Shown here in pieces: positions 8,925 through 17,373 of a DNA stretch of 37,779 nt. Each line of letters begins with the position of its first letter. Position 1 is the first letter of the stretch. The stretch covers positions 1-37,779 of the forward strand of contig CADEDG010000014.1 of NCBI GenBank assembly GCA_902826035.1, read 5' to 3'. The position numbers were made by a program, and so were the translations under genes. This stretch comes from an uncultured Alphaproteobacteria bacterium (GTDB lineage Bacteria > Pseudomonadota > Alphaproteobacteria > Caulobacterales > Aquidulcibacteraceae). Under the pieces are notes generated by a model. It made no database searches, had not been told where the DNA came from, and worked only from the letters and a program-made list of their open reading frames with translations.

Positions 8925-9533
8925 ATGAGCTTGACCGATCCTGAACTCCGGCGCGCAATCGCCCAAGCCGCGCTGACGCTCGCTGCAGGGGGCGCCTGGA
9001 GGGACGCCACGATCGTGAGGCTTGCGCAGGCGGCCGGATTGAACGCACCCGAACTCTATCCAGCGACGTTGTGGGAGGCGGTCGATTGTGTCGAGGAAGC
9101 GTTCGACCGCGCCATCGCAGCAAGCATGGACAAGCTCGATCCGAAGCAAAGCGTGCGCGACCGCCTGTTCGAACTGATCATGCGCCGTTTCGAGGCGATG
9201 GAGCCGCACCGCGCCGCCGTGCTGGCGATGGAGCAGGGCGTTGACCGCGATCCCACGCTGATGGCCTCCCAGCACCAGCGCCACGTCCGGTGTGCCCGCT
9301 GGGTGCTGGCGCTGGCGGGGCTGGAAGCGGACGGCATGACCGGCCAGGCACGCGCGCAAGGCTTGGGCGTGATCGTCGGCCAAGCCCGCGCGGCATGGCG
9401 CAACGACGATGCGGGCGATTTCGCCAAGACGATGGCTTCGCTCGACAAGAATCTGCGCCGTGCCGAGGAGATGTTCGGACGCTGGGCGGGGTTCGAGGGG
9501 AAATCCAAGCCCGACGATGCAGCTACGCCGTGA
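8925..9533 (+). CDS. TetR/COQ9-like transcriptional regulator
   Basis: 202 residues, starting ATG 8925. The N-terminal 45-50 residues form a degenerate TetR-type helix-turn-helix (ALTLAAGGAWRDATIVRLAQ then AGLNAPELYP). The C-terminal part VRDRLFELIMRRFEAMEPHR is typical of the alphaproteobacterial TetR branch that resembles COQ9. The usual TetR Y-x-H-F segment is replaced by LYPATLWEAVDCV, so the DNA-binding half is atypical. The stop overlaps the GTG start of the cupin gene by 4 nt (GTGA), so the two are translationally coupled. Cytosolic; ligand unknown. Confidence 0.7.
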   Translation: MSLTDPELRRAIAQAALTLAAGGAWRDATIVRLAQAAGLNAPELYPATLWEAVDCVEEAFDRAIAASMDKLDPKQSVRDRLFELIMRRFEAMEPHRAAVLAMEQGVDRDPTLMASQHQRHVRCARWVLALAGLEADGMTGQARAQGLGVIVGQARAAWRNDDAGDFAKTMASLDKNLRRAEEMFGRWAGFEGKSKPDDAATP

Positions 9534-9868
9534 GCAAACTCCACCCGATAAGCGGTGCCGGCGCGCCGGAGAGCAAGCCAATCGACGCGGATCGTCTGAT
9601 CGAAGGCGCGCCGATCGCCGAGACGCGGCTCGATTACGAGCGTGACGGAACTTACGTCGGCGAATGGAGCGCCGATGTCGGCGCCTGGCGCGTGAAATAC
9701 GACGAGTGGGAGTTCTGCCACATGCTCGAAGGCGCGTGCGAACTGGTTCCCGACGACGGCGTGGCGCGGCGTTTCGTTGTCGGTGACTCGTTCGTGATCG
9801 AGCCGGGCTTTGTCGGCGTGTGGCGCGTGCTCGCGCCGATGCGCAAGCGCTTCGTTGTGCGCTGCTAA
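9530..9868 (+). CDS. cupin domain protein (DUF861 type)
   Basis: 112 residues from the GTG at 9530, which overlaps the preceding stop by 4 nt. The pattern YVGEWSADVGAWRV, EWEFCHMLEGACEL, GDSFVIEPGFVGVW and KRFVVRC is that of the single-domain Cupin_3 (DUF861, ureidoglycine aminohydrolase-like) family. These small beta-barrels usually bind a metal or small ligand. The usual first metal motif is weak (WEFCH), so enzymatic activity is doubtful. Coupling to a TetR-type gene suggests a ligand sensor or partner, which is inference only. Confidence 0.8.
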   Translation: MSKLHPISGAGAPESKPIDADRLIEGAPIAETRLDYERDGTYVGEWSADVGAWRVKYDEWEFCHMLEGACELVPDDGVARRFVVGDSFVIEPGFVGVWRVLAPMRKRFVVRC

Positions 9869-9959
9869 ATTTGTGTTGTTCACAAGCGCCTTAACCTTTC
9901 GCTTAGCCTTTGTTTACGCCTCAGGCGCCATGATAAACGCGCATTAAGCAAGGGCGCGG

Positions 9960-10151
9960 ATGATGGTCGGCTTGAGCTCTATGAGGCGGAAGCTTCGCAA
10001 TGCAGTTGCGTTAGCGGCGGGTGCGCTTGCTGGCGTCGGGTTCATGGTGTTGGCCGGCGTGTCGATCCAGTTTGAGGAAGGCGTCGGCCAAAAACTCACC
10101 CATTTCAGTCATGGCGCCGCCGATGTCGGTCGCAAGCTATTCTCCGCGTAA
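9960..10151 (+). CDS. small single-pass membrane protein
   Basis: 63 residues from ATG 9960 (a second ATG follows directly at 9963). A basic N-terminus (MRRKLR) leads into one hydrophobic segment of about 22 residues (VALAAGALAGVGFMVLAGV) and a short amphipathic tail (GQKLTHFSHGAADVG). An AGGGCG stretch lies about 5 nt upstream. I recognise no family. It sits alone between the cupin gene and sthA, with 91 and 46 nt on its two sides. Codon use looks like that of its neighbours, which supports it being a gene, but it is short. Confidence 0.5.
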   Translation: MMVGLSSMRRKLRNAVALAAGALAGVGFMVLAGVSIQFEEGVGQKLTHFSHGAADVGRKLFSA

Positions 10152-10197
10152 CAAGCGTTAACGCAAAATCAGCGGCGCGGCGCGACAACATGGCGCC

Positions 10198-11646
10198 ATG
10201 GCGCAGCATTACGATCTCATCGTCGTCGGTTCTGGACCCGCAGGGCGGCGCGCGGCGGTGCAAGCTGCAAAGTTGAAGAAAAGCGTGCTGGTGATCGAGC
10301 GCGGTCAGCGCGTCGGCGGCGTGTGCGTGCATACTGGCACGATCCCCTCGAAAACCCTGCGCGAGACTGTACTCAACCTCTCCGGCTGGCGCGAGCGCGG
10401 CTTCTATGGCCGTGCGCACCGCAACAAACAGGACATTACCGCCGAGGATTTGCGCCGGCGCCTGCACATCACGCTCGACCACGAGGTGGAGGTGCTGGAG
10501 CATCAATTCGCCCGCAATAAGGTCGCCTGCATGGCCGGTGCGGCCCGCTTCCTCGGTCCTCATGCGATCGAGGTCACCAACGAAGCCGGCGAAGTGCGTC
10601 ATCTCCACGCCGACAAAATCATCCTCGCCGTCGGCACGCAACCGTTTCGGCCCGCACACATCCCCTTCGATGGCGAGAATGTCGTCGACGCCGACGAAGT
10701 GCTCGACCTCAAGCGCTTGCCGCGTTCGCTGGCCGTGATCGGCGCCAGCGTGATCGGCGTTGAGTACGCGACGATCTTCTCGGCGCTTGACGTGAAAGTG
10801 ACCCTGATCGAACCGGGGGACACTCTGTTGGGCTTTGTCGATCGCGAGCTGGTGGACGAATTCATCCACGATCTGCGCGATCGCGGGCTGAACCTTCGCT
10901 TCAACAGCAAGGTGAAAGCCGTGCGACACGTCGGCGCCGAGAGCTGCCTGATCGATCTGGAAGATCATCGCCAGATCGCCGCCGACATGGTGTTGTTCGC
11001 CGCCGGCCGCATGGGCGCGACCGCTTCGCTCAATCTTGCCGCCGCCGGCCTTGAGGCTGACGAGCGCGGCCGCATCGCGGTGGACAAGGCCAATTTCCGC
11101 AGCAAAATTGGCCACATCTATGCGGTCGGCGACGTGATCGGCTTTCCCAGCCTTGCCTCCACATCGATGGAGCAGGGGCGCATTGCTGCGTGCCACGCTC
11201 TTGGCGAGACAGCGCACGCGCCGCCGCAATTCTTTCCGTACGGCATTTATTCGGTGCCGGAAATATCCACCATCGGGATGACCGAGGAAGAGGTACGCGC
11301 CAAGGCGATCCCGTTCGAGACCGGCATCGCTCGCTTCCGCGAAACCTCGCGCGGTCACATCATGGGGCTCAATTCCGGCTTCATGAAAATGATTTTCGCG
11401 ATCGAGACGCGCCGGCTGCTTGGCGTGCACATTGTCGGGGAAGGCGCCACCGAACTCATCCACATTGGGCAAGCCGTGCTCAATCTCGGCGGCGGGCTCG
11501 ACTACTTTGTCGAAAACACTTTCAACTACCCAACGCTCGCGGAAGCCTACAAAATCGCTGCCCTCGATGCCTACAACCGCATGCCCCAGCGCCAAGCAAG
11601 CGCGACCGTGTTCGAGGCGCCGCTAAGAGCGCTGAAAGCAGGGTGA
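10198..11646 (+). CDS. sthA: Si-specific NAD(P)+ transhydrogenase
   Basis: 482 residues, a flavoprotein of the pyridine nucleotide-disulfide reductase family. Seen: FAD motif GSGPAGRRAA (11-20), NAD(P) motif VIGASVIGVEYATIFS, the second FAD motif IYAVGDVIG, and the C-terminal dimerisation domain with HIVGEGATELIHIGQAVL. The active-site region reads GGVCVHTGTIPSKTLRE: only Cys43 is present and the second redox cysteine is Thr48. This loss of the disulfide separates SthA from lipoamide dehydrogenase. It transfers hydride between NADPH and NAD+ in the cytosol to balance the two pools. ATG 10198 gives the normal length. A tRNA gene on the opposite strand ends 2 nt after the stop. Confidence 0.93.
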   Translation: MAQHYDLIVVGSGPAGRRAAVQAAKLKKSVLVIERGQRVGGVCVHTGTIPSKTLRETVLNLSGWRERGFYGRAHRNKQDITAEDLRRRLHITLDHEVEVLEHQFARNKVACMAGAARFLGPHAIEVTNEAGEVRHLHADKIILAVGTQPFRPAHIPFDGENVVDADEVLDLKRLPRSLAVIGASVIGVEYATIFSALDVKVTLIEPGDTLLGFVDRELVDEFIHDLRDRGLNLRFNSKVKAVRHVGAESCLIDLEDHRQIAADMVLFAAGRMGATASLNLAAAGLEADERGRIAVDKANFRSKIGHIYAVGDVIGFPSLASTSMEQGRIAACHALGETAHAPPQFFPYGIYSVPEISTIGMTEEEVRAKAIPFETGIARFRETSRGHIMGLNSGFMKMIFAIETRRLLGVHIVGEGATELIHIGQAVLNLGGGLDYFVENTFNYPTLAEAYKIAALDAYNRMPQRQASATVFEAPLRALKAG

Positions 11647-11647
11647 T

Positions 11648-11721
11648 TGGAGCGGGCGGCGGGAATCGAACCCGCACGAGAAGCTTGGGAAGCTTCCAGG
11701 CTACCACTACATCACGCCCGC
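11648..11721 (-). tRNA. tRNA-Gly (anticodon CCC)
   Basis: Read on the minus strand, the acceptor stem GCGGGCG (11715-11721) pairs with CGCCCGC (11652-11658). The anticodon stem GAAGC/GCTTC encloses the loop TTCCCAA, giving anticodon CCC, which reads GGG glycine codons. The T arm carries GGGTTCGATTCCC. The 3' CCA is encoded (11648-11650). The D arm is short and weakly paired, as in many glycine tRNAs. Confidence 0.93.
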
Positions 11722-11800
11722 GCAGGGCAATCTCTACCGCAGTCAACTCCGCCCGTGAAGGGGGGCAGGAAACCCGCGCCTCGAGCAGGCCCGTCGCCGC

Positions 11801-12277
11801 CTATTCGGGCATCATTCGCGCTCGCAACGCGCGGACGCGATCGAGCAGGGGCTGCGCTTGCTTGATATCGGCGCCATGCTCGAAGGTGACGCTCCGCGAT
11901 CCCTCAGTGACGACAATCATCAGAGACTCCGCGCCGCCGTCGGCGCAATCGGGGCAACCAAGCACAGGCGGCAAGCCGCCGAGATTGGTGTTCGCTGCGA
12001 GGTGCGTGATCTCCTGCCACTCGCCCTCTGAGAGCGTAGCTGAAAAGCGTTGTTCGGGCAGATCGCTGGCGCCGCGCCCGCCGCGCGCTTCACGCACGAG
12101 GACGGCTTCTCCCTCCGAAATCTCGAGCCGCGTCGTGCAATACCCCACGCACATGCCGAAGGAAGTGGTGGATACAATTTTGCGGACGGTTGCAGGCGCT
12201 GCGACGCCGCCGGCGCATGCGGCCAACCAAAATGCCGAGACTAGAACTGACGCCGACCAGAATTTTGCGTGAAACAT
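11801..12277 (-). CDS. DUF6438-like lipoprotein
   Basis: 158 residues from ATG 12277. The N-terminus is a lipoprotein signal with lipobox LAAC (SAFWLAACAGG), so the mature protein should be anchored in a membrane facing the periplasm. The mature part starts with VRKIVSTTSFGMCVGYCTTR followed by a strand EISEGEAVLVREARG. This resembles DUF6438 proteins, which have a G-x-C-P-x-Y-like opening and a short beta-rich domain. Two more cysteines occur in GCPDCADGG, so disulfides or metal binding are possible. A TTG at 12316 is an alternative start but would bury the signal peptide. Function unknown. Confidence 0.65.
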   Translation of the reverse strand: MFHAKFWSASVLVSAFWLAACAGGVAAPATVRKIVSTTSFGMCVGYCTTRLEISEGEAVLVREARGGRGASDLPEQRFSATLSEGEWQEITHLAANTNLGGLPPVLGCPDCADGGAESLMIVVTEGSRSVTFEHGADIKQAQPLLDRVRALRARMMPE

Positions 12278-12495
12278 CGTCTTCGATCCAAGCGACGACC
12301 ATTTCGTCGGGAACAAAATGGTCCGAACGGGCGAACCTATAACGCGTCTCTGACTGTGTCATCCGTCGCCCGCCGCCGAACGCCCCTCCGGCGGCCGGTC
12401 CTGCGCAAGATTTGGCAAAGTTCTTCCTTGAGCTGGCAACCAGTTAGGGCGATATCGGCGCTAGCCGAGTTGCCCAAGGTTTGCAGGAGTCCCCG

Positions 12496-13914
12496 ATGCT
12501 CGATCACACCGCCGCGCGCGGCTTCGTCAACCGGATCTGGGATGCCGAGATCACCCCAACGCTGACCGAGTACATCCGTATTCCCAACAAGTCGCCGTCG
12601 TTCGAGCCCGAATGGGTGCAACTCGGCCATATGGAGCGAGCGGTGGAGATGTTCGCTTCGTGGGCGCGCGAAAAAATCGCGGCGTTGCCTGGGGCGAGCA
12701 TGTCCGTTGAGCGCCTGCCGGGGCGCACGCCGCTGATCCTGATCGAGGTCCCAGGCGCACGCGGCGCCGACACGGTGCTGCTTTACGGGCATCTGGACAA
12801 GCAACCGGAAATGACCGGCTGGGCCGATGGCAAGGGGCCCTGGGTTCCGGTGCTCGAAGGCGACAAGCTCTATGGCCGCGGCGGCGCCGATGACGGCTAC
12901 GCCATGTTCGGCGCGATCACGGCGCTGCTGGCGCTGCAACAGCAGAATATTGAGCATGCGCGCGCGGTGATTGTAATCGAGGCGAGCGAAGAATCGGGCT
13001 CGCCCGATCTTCCTTTCTATATGGACGCGTTGGGCGAGCGGATTGGCCCGGTGTCGTTAGTTGTGTGTCTGGATTCCGGCTGCGGCGATTACGAGCGTTT
13101 GTGGCTCACCACTTCGCTGCGCGGCCTTGTCGGCGGCACCTTGCGTATTGATGTCCTGGAGGAGGGCGTGCATTCGGGGGACGCTTCCGGGGTCGTGCCG
13201 TCGAGCTTCCGCATCCTGCGCCAATTGCTGGCGCGGCTCGATAATATCGAAACTGGCGAAGTGATCGTGGAAGCGTTGCAGGTGCCAATCCCGCCTGAGC
13301 GAGTGGCGCAAGCAAGGATCGCCGCCGATGCGCTGGGCGATGCGGTATTCTCCAAATTCCCGTTCGTGGCCGGAATGCGACCGGTGACCAGCGACCGCTC
13401 TGAACTGGTGCTCAATCGTACATGGCGGCCGGCATTATCGGTTACCGGGTTCGCTGGCGCACCCGCGCCCGGGAGCGCTGGCAACGTGTTGCGTCCGTTC
13501 ACCGAGGCGAAGCTCTCCATGCGCCTGCCGCCGACGCTCGATGCGACGAGCGCAGCGGCGCGCATGAAGGCTATTCTGGAAGCCGATCCGCCTTATGGCG
13601 CGCGTGTTTCATTTCGCGGCGACGAACCGGGCTCCGGCTGGAATGCGCCGAAAACACTGCCTTGGCTTGAAGCGGCGCTGGAGCGAGCTTCGCGCGCGGC
13701 GTGGGGAAGACCTATGGCGATGATGGGCGAAGGTGGTTCGATTCCGTTCATGGGCATGCTCGGGCGCAAATTCCCGGAGGCGCAATTCGTGGTCACTGGC
13801 GTGCTCGGGCCGAACTCAAACGCACACGGGCCGAACGAATTCCTGCACATCCCAACCGGCAAGCGGGTCACCGAAACGGTCGCGCACGTGCTCGTTGCGC
13901 ACGCGCAGCGTTAG
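12496..13914 (+). CDS. M20 family metallopeptidase (dipeptidase-like)
   Basis: 472 residues. AGGAG lies 6 nt before the ATG at 12496. The M20 metal site is visible: His99 and Asp101 in YGHLDKQPE, the bridging Asp132 in GGADDGYA, and Glu165-Glu166 in ASEESGSP (general base and metal ligand). A lid/dimerisation domain follows (about 200-350) before the catalytic fold resumes with MGEGGSIPFMG and GPNSNAHGPNE, whose His is the usual last ligand. It most resembles the carnosinase-like branch that cleaves dipeptides or acylated amino acids with two zinc ions. No signal peptide, so cytosolic. The stop overlaps that of the convergent kinase gene by 4 nt. Confidence 0.9.
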   Translation: MLDHTAARGFVNRIWDAEITPTLTEYIRIPNKSPSFEPEWVQLGHMERAVEMFASWAREKIAALPGASMSVERLPGRTPLILIEVPGARGADTVLLYGHLDKQPEMTGWADGKGPWVPVLEGDKLYGRGGADDGYAMFGAITALLALQQQNIEHARAVIVIEASEESGSPDLPFYMDALGERIGPVSLVVCLDSGCGDYERLWLTTSLRGLVGGTLRIDVLEEGVHSGDASGVVPSSFRILRQLLARLDNIETGEVIVEALQVPIPPERVAQARIAADALGDAVFSKFPFVAGMRPVTSDRSELVLNRTWRPALSVTGFAGAPAPGSAGNVLRPFTEAKLSMRLPPTLDATSAAARMKAILEADPPYGARVSFRGDEPGSGWNAPKTLPWLEAALERASRAAWGRPMAMMGEGGSIPFMGMLGRKFPEAQFVVTGVLGPNSNAHGPNEFLHIPTGKRVTETVAHVLVAHAQR

Positions 13915-16214
13915 GCGCTGAGCGGGCGTCGCACCGTGGGCGCTTGTGTTGGCGCCGCCGCCGGCAACCGCGCGAGGCGCATCGCCGTGGCGGCCAGGCG
14001 GTCTCGGTCGGTGGGTTTGACCAAGTGCTCGGCCGCTCCCAGCGCCAGCGCTTGCGCGCGGTCTTCGTTGACGGAAAGCACGATCACGGGAATGTCGCGG
14101 GTGCTTGGGTCCTGCTTGAGGTTTTGCAGCACACGCCAACCGGAGCGATCAGGTAGGAAGATGTCGAGCAAGACCAAAGCCGGCGCTTTGGCGCGCGCCA
14201 GAGCTAGCCCGGCCTCGCCGCCGCCGACGCCCTGAACCGAGAAACCGGCGCGGGTGAGCGCGCGTGCGGCGATTTCGCGAGCGTCCGCTTCGTCTTCGAT
14301 CAGCAGCACGAGCGGACCCGCGCCCCGAAGCTCGTCGATCCCGACGGTAGCGCAGTTTCGCGCCTGCGCGTCGGCATAGTCCACTGGCAGCGTCAGAGTG
14401 AACACGGAGCCTTTTCCTGCTATGCTTTCCACCGTGACGTCGCCGCCCATGAGCAACGCCAGACGACGGGTAATGGTGAGGCCGAGTCCGGTGCCGCCAT
14501 GACGTTGCGCCAGATGTGGATCGGCCTGCACGAATGGCTGAAACAACTGCGCCACAAATTCAGGCGTCATACCGATCCCCGTGTCTCTCACGACAATGTC
14601 GAACTGATCGACGCCATCGAGGGTGCGCCGGGTCAGTCGCGCCTCGATGCCGCCGTTCTGTGTGAATTTGCAGGCGTTGGAGAGCAAATTGAGCACACAC
14701 TGGCGCACCCGGGTAGCGTCGGTGAATGCGGTAAACACTCCGCATTCGACGTGCAATTGCAGTGTCGATCCGTTCTGCGTGGCAAGCGGACGAACGCTAT
14801 CGACCAATTCGTGGAGCATTGAAGTGAGATCGAACGGCGCTGGCGCTATCTCCATGCGCCCCGCCTCGATTTTGGAGAGATCCAGCACCTCTCCAATCAG
14901 GCCCAGCAAGTGGTGCGCAGAAGTCAGAATGCGTGAGAGGTCCTGCGCTGCCGCGGCATCGCCTGTGTCCTCACAATCCTCCCGCAGCATTTCAGCATAG
15001 CCAATGATGGCATTGAGCGGGGTACGCAATTCGTGGCTCATATTGGCGAGGAATTGTGACTTCGCCAGGTTCGCTCCGTCCGCCGCGTCGCGTGCACGAA
15101 CCAATTGGTCGATCCCGGTGGCGATATCGGCTCCTCGGCGGTCGATCATAGCAAGCGCCAACCTCAGTCTTTCGATCACACTACCCGATTGCGGAAGCGG
15201 AGCGATGCGCTCATTGGGCGCTCCCAACTCGTTGGCTATCAAGCCAAGGGTGCGCGCTTGCGCGCCAAGCGCTGCTTCTGCCGTCTCGAGCGTTCCGGCG
15301 AGCAGTTCAGGCTTAGCTTCAGCAAAGCGTGTGATGCAGGTGAGGCGCAACGGCGTTCCGTCGCGCGCAGTACGCAGAAAACCCTCATGACGCACTCGGA
15401 CCACCGCGCCGTCGCGACCGATGACATCGTGCTCGAGCGCGACTTGGCGCGTCGCGCCGGGCGCAAACATCGCACGCGCCAGCGCGCGGTCCATCGGCGT
15501 AGCCCAGAGGTCCGTCCCCAGAAATGCTTCGAAGTTCATCTCGTTGCCGAGCATATCCGAGAGCTTCTCGGCGCCGACTAGCGCGCGCTCCGTGAAGTCG
15601 ATTTCCCAGGCCGCCGCCCTATCCCCGGAGAACCCCATATTGAGTTGGCGCACCCACTCAGCGTCCTGGGTGCGCGCATGCTTGGCGCCGTGGACCTGAT
15701 GCACCACAGCCGCAAAAGCGGCGGCGATGCTTGCGAACACAAGCAAAGCCGGCAAGAGCGCGTCCGCGACCGCCGCTTCAAGCACAAATAGCAGCGCTAG
15801 CACAGCGAATGGCAAACAGGCGGCGGCCGTCGCGCGGCGCCCAAGCCGCGAGCCGAGTGCGGAATTGATTAAGAGCAGGCACAACAGGCTGGTCGCAAGG
15901 GCAGGCCCCAGCTCCGCGCGCGAATACCAGACGATTGCGGGGGCCGCAGCAAGCATTGCGGAATCGACGAGCGCCAGAGCCAGCGTCGCCGAGCTGCGAT
16001 CTTGGCGCGGTAAATTGTCAATCATGGCGCACAAAGTACGCCTTGCTTCATCGATCAACAAAGCCAAACCAAGCCAGATCGCAGCGGTCGCAGGCCCGGC
16101 GGCGGCGGCGATGGCGAGCCCGACAAGGCCCAGCACGTAATTGCGCGCGCGTGGACCGGAGAACACTTCCGCGGCCGCTTTTTCGAGCGTCTCATGGTTG
16201 AGAAAGTGTTGCAC
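13911..16214 (-). CDS. hybrid sensor histidine kinase/response regulator
   Basis: 767 residues from a GTG at 16214. The first 175 residues hold several hydrophobic segments (about six transmembrane helices). A PAS-like region follows (about 190-310, including LVGAEKLSDMLGNE), then a helical linker. The HisKA box SHELRTPLN has phospho-acceptor His394. The ATPase domain shows LLSNACKFT, DTGIGM and GGTGLGLTI. A C-terminal receiver domain starts LVLLIEDE, with phospho-acceptor Asp684 in LLDIFLPDRSGW and the conserved Lys in LVKPTD. It should autophosphorylate at the inner membrane and pass phosphate to its own receiver; no separate response regulator lies nearby, so the partner is unknown. Confidence 0.93.
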   Translation of the reverse strand: MQHFLNHETLEKAAAEVFSGPRARNYVLGLVGLAIAAAAGPATAAIWLGLALLIDEARRTLCAMIDNLPRQDRSSATLALALVDSAMLAAAPAIVWYSRAELGPALATSLLCLLLINSALGSRLGRRATAAACLPFAVLALLFVLEAAVADALLPALLVFASIAAAFAAVVHQVHGAKHARTQDAEWVRQLNMGFSGDRAAAWEIDFTERALVGAEKLSDMLGNEMNFEAFLGTDLWATPMDRALARAMFAPGATRQVALEHDVIGRDGAVVRVRHEGFLRTARDGTPLRLTCITRFAEAKPELLAGTLETAEAALGAQARTLGLIANELGAPNERIAPLPQSGSVIERLRLALAMIDRRGADIATGIDQLVRARDAADGANLAKSQFLANMSHELRTPLNAIIGYAEMLREDCEDTGDAAAAQDLSRILTSAHHLLGLIGEVLDLSKIEAGRMEIAPAPFDLTSMLHELVDSVRPLATQNGSTLQLHVECGVFTAFTDATRVRQCVLNLLSNACKFTQNGGIEARLTRRTLDGVDQFDIVVRDTGIGMTPEFVAQLFQPFVQADPHLAQRHGGTGLGLTITRRLALLMGGDVTVESIAGKGSVFTLTLPVDYADAQARNCATVGIDELRGAGPLVLLIEDEADAREIAARALTRAGFSVQGVGGGEAGLALARAKAPALVLLDIFLPDRSGWRVLQNLKQDPSTRDIPVIVLSVNEDRAQALALGAAEHLVKPTDRDRLAATAMRLARLPAAAPTQAPTVRRPLSA

Positions 16215-16356
16215 AAGACGCCTCTATCGCTAACGACCTGTTAGCCTTAGCGCAATTGGGTAAAGTAACTCTTCTCGCAGAAGCCAATTGGTCGCGATTG
16301 CATTGTCTCCGCGCCTGCGCGATAGGTTGTCGAGCGCTGGTTGTCGTGAGAGGCCA

Positions 16357-17373
16357 ATGGATTTTCGATCTGATAACACTTCGGTTTGCGCGCCAGAGAT
16401 CATGGCTGCGGTGCATGCCGCCAATTCCGGCGCAGCCAGCGCCTATGGCGCCGACGACAGTACGAAGCGGTTGGACGCAATCTTCAGCGAATTGTTCGAG
16501 CACGAGGCGCGGGCCTTTGTAGTAACCACCGGCACGGCGGCGAACTCGATTGCGCTGGCGAGCGTGGTTCCGCCATGGGGTGGGGTGATTTGTCACGAAG
16601 AGGCGCACATCGCTTGCGACGAATGCGGCGCGCCGGAATTCTATTCCGGAGGAGCAAAGCTCTTGCCCGTGCGTGGGCCGAATGCCAAAGTCGCCCCAGC
16701 GGACATCGCAGGCGTGCTCTCGCGCCACAATCGGAGCCCGCACGCGGTGAAGCCTGCCGCACTCTCCATCTCACAAACGACAGAGCGTGGCGCGCTGTAC
16801 ACAAGAGCAGAAGTGGCTGCGCTCGGGGAGGCGTCGCGTGCTGCGGGTCTGGCCTTTCACGTTGACGGCGCGCGCTTCGCCAACGCAGCCGCGGCGCTCG
16901 GCGCATCCCCCGCGGAGCTGACCTGGAAAGCCGGTGTCGATCTGCTTTCGTTCGGCGCCACTAAGAATGGCGCCATGGGCGCGGAAGCGATCGTGGCGTT
17001 CGATTCAGCACGGGCCGAGGAGATCGTGCGCCGGCGCAAGCGCGGCGGACACCTGCTTTCGAAAGGGCGCTACGCTGCCGCGCAATTGTTGGCTTATCTC
17101 CAGGATGGGTTGTGGTTGCACCTGGCTGGACGCGCCAACGAATTGGCGCATCGCCTCGGCGAGGCGGCGGCGCCGTTTCTGTCAGCGCCGGTGGAGAGCA
17201 ACCAGGTGTTCATCAATCCGGGAAACCAGGCGCTGGCGCGGCTGCGCGCGGCGGGGGCCTTGTTTTACGATTGGGGCGGCGACGACACCGGCGAAGCGCG
17301 TTTGGTGGTGTCGTGGAATCAGGCGGAGGCTGAGGTAGAAGCCATGTGCACGCTATTGCGAGTGCTGCGCTGA
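16357..17373 (+). CDS. ltaE: low-specificity L-threonine aldolase
   Basis: 338 residues. The ATG at 16357 follows AGAGG and gives the family start MDFRSDNTS. It is a PLP enzyme of the beta-eliminating lyase/threonine aldolase fold that splits L-threonine or allo-threonine into glycine and acetaldehyde. The PLP lysine is Lys203 in SFGATKNGAMG. HVDGARFANA supplies the conserved Asp and Arg near the cofactor, and TTGTAANS lies at the phosphate-binding end. Cytosolic. The last 55 nt overlap the end of the convergent glycosyltransferase gene, which is a longer antisense overlap than usual. Confidence 0.9.
   Translation: MDFRSDNTSVCAPEIMAAVHAANSGAASAYGADDSTKRLDAIFSELFEHEARAFVVTTGTAANSIALASVVPPWGGVICHEEAHIACDECGAPEFYSGGAKLLPVRGPNAKVAPADIAGVLSRHNRSPHAVKPAALSISQTTERGALYTRAEVAALGEASRAAGLAFHVDGARFANAAAALGASPAELTWKAGVDLLSFGATKNGAMGAEAIVAFDSARAEEIVRRRKRGGHLLSKGRYAAAQLLAYLQDGLWLHLAGRANELAHRLGEAAAPFLSAPVESNQVFINPGNQALARLRAAGALFYDWGGDDTGEARLVVSWNQAEAEVEAMCTLLRVLR

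Noticed and set aside
9891..9905. TTAACCTTTCGCTTA resembling a CtrA box (TTAA-N7-TTAA)
   Set aside because: The second half is CTTA rather than TTAA, and one loose match in 38 kb is not meaningful.
10105..11595. Long open frame on the minus strand antisense to sthA (nearly 500 codons)
   Set aside because: It is a by-product of high GC at third positions; the plus-strand SthA is full length with all family motifs, and the antisense product has no recognisable domain.
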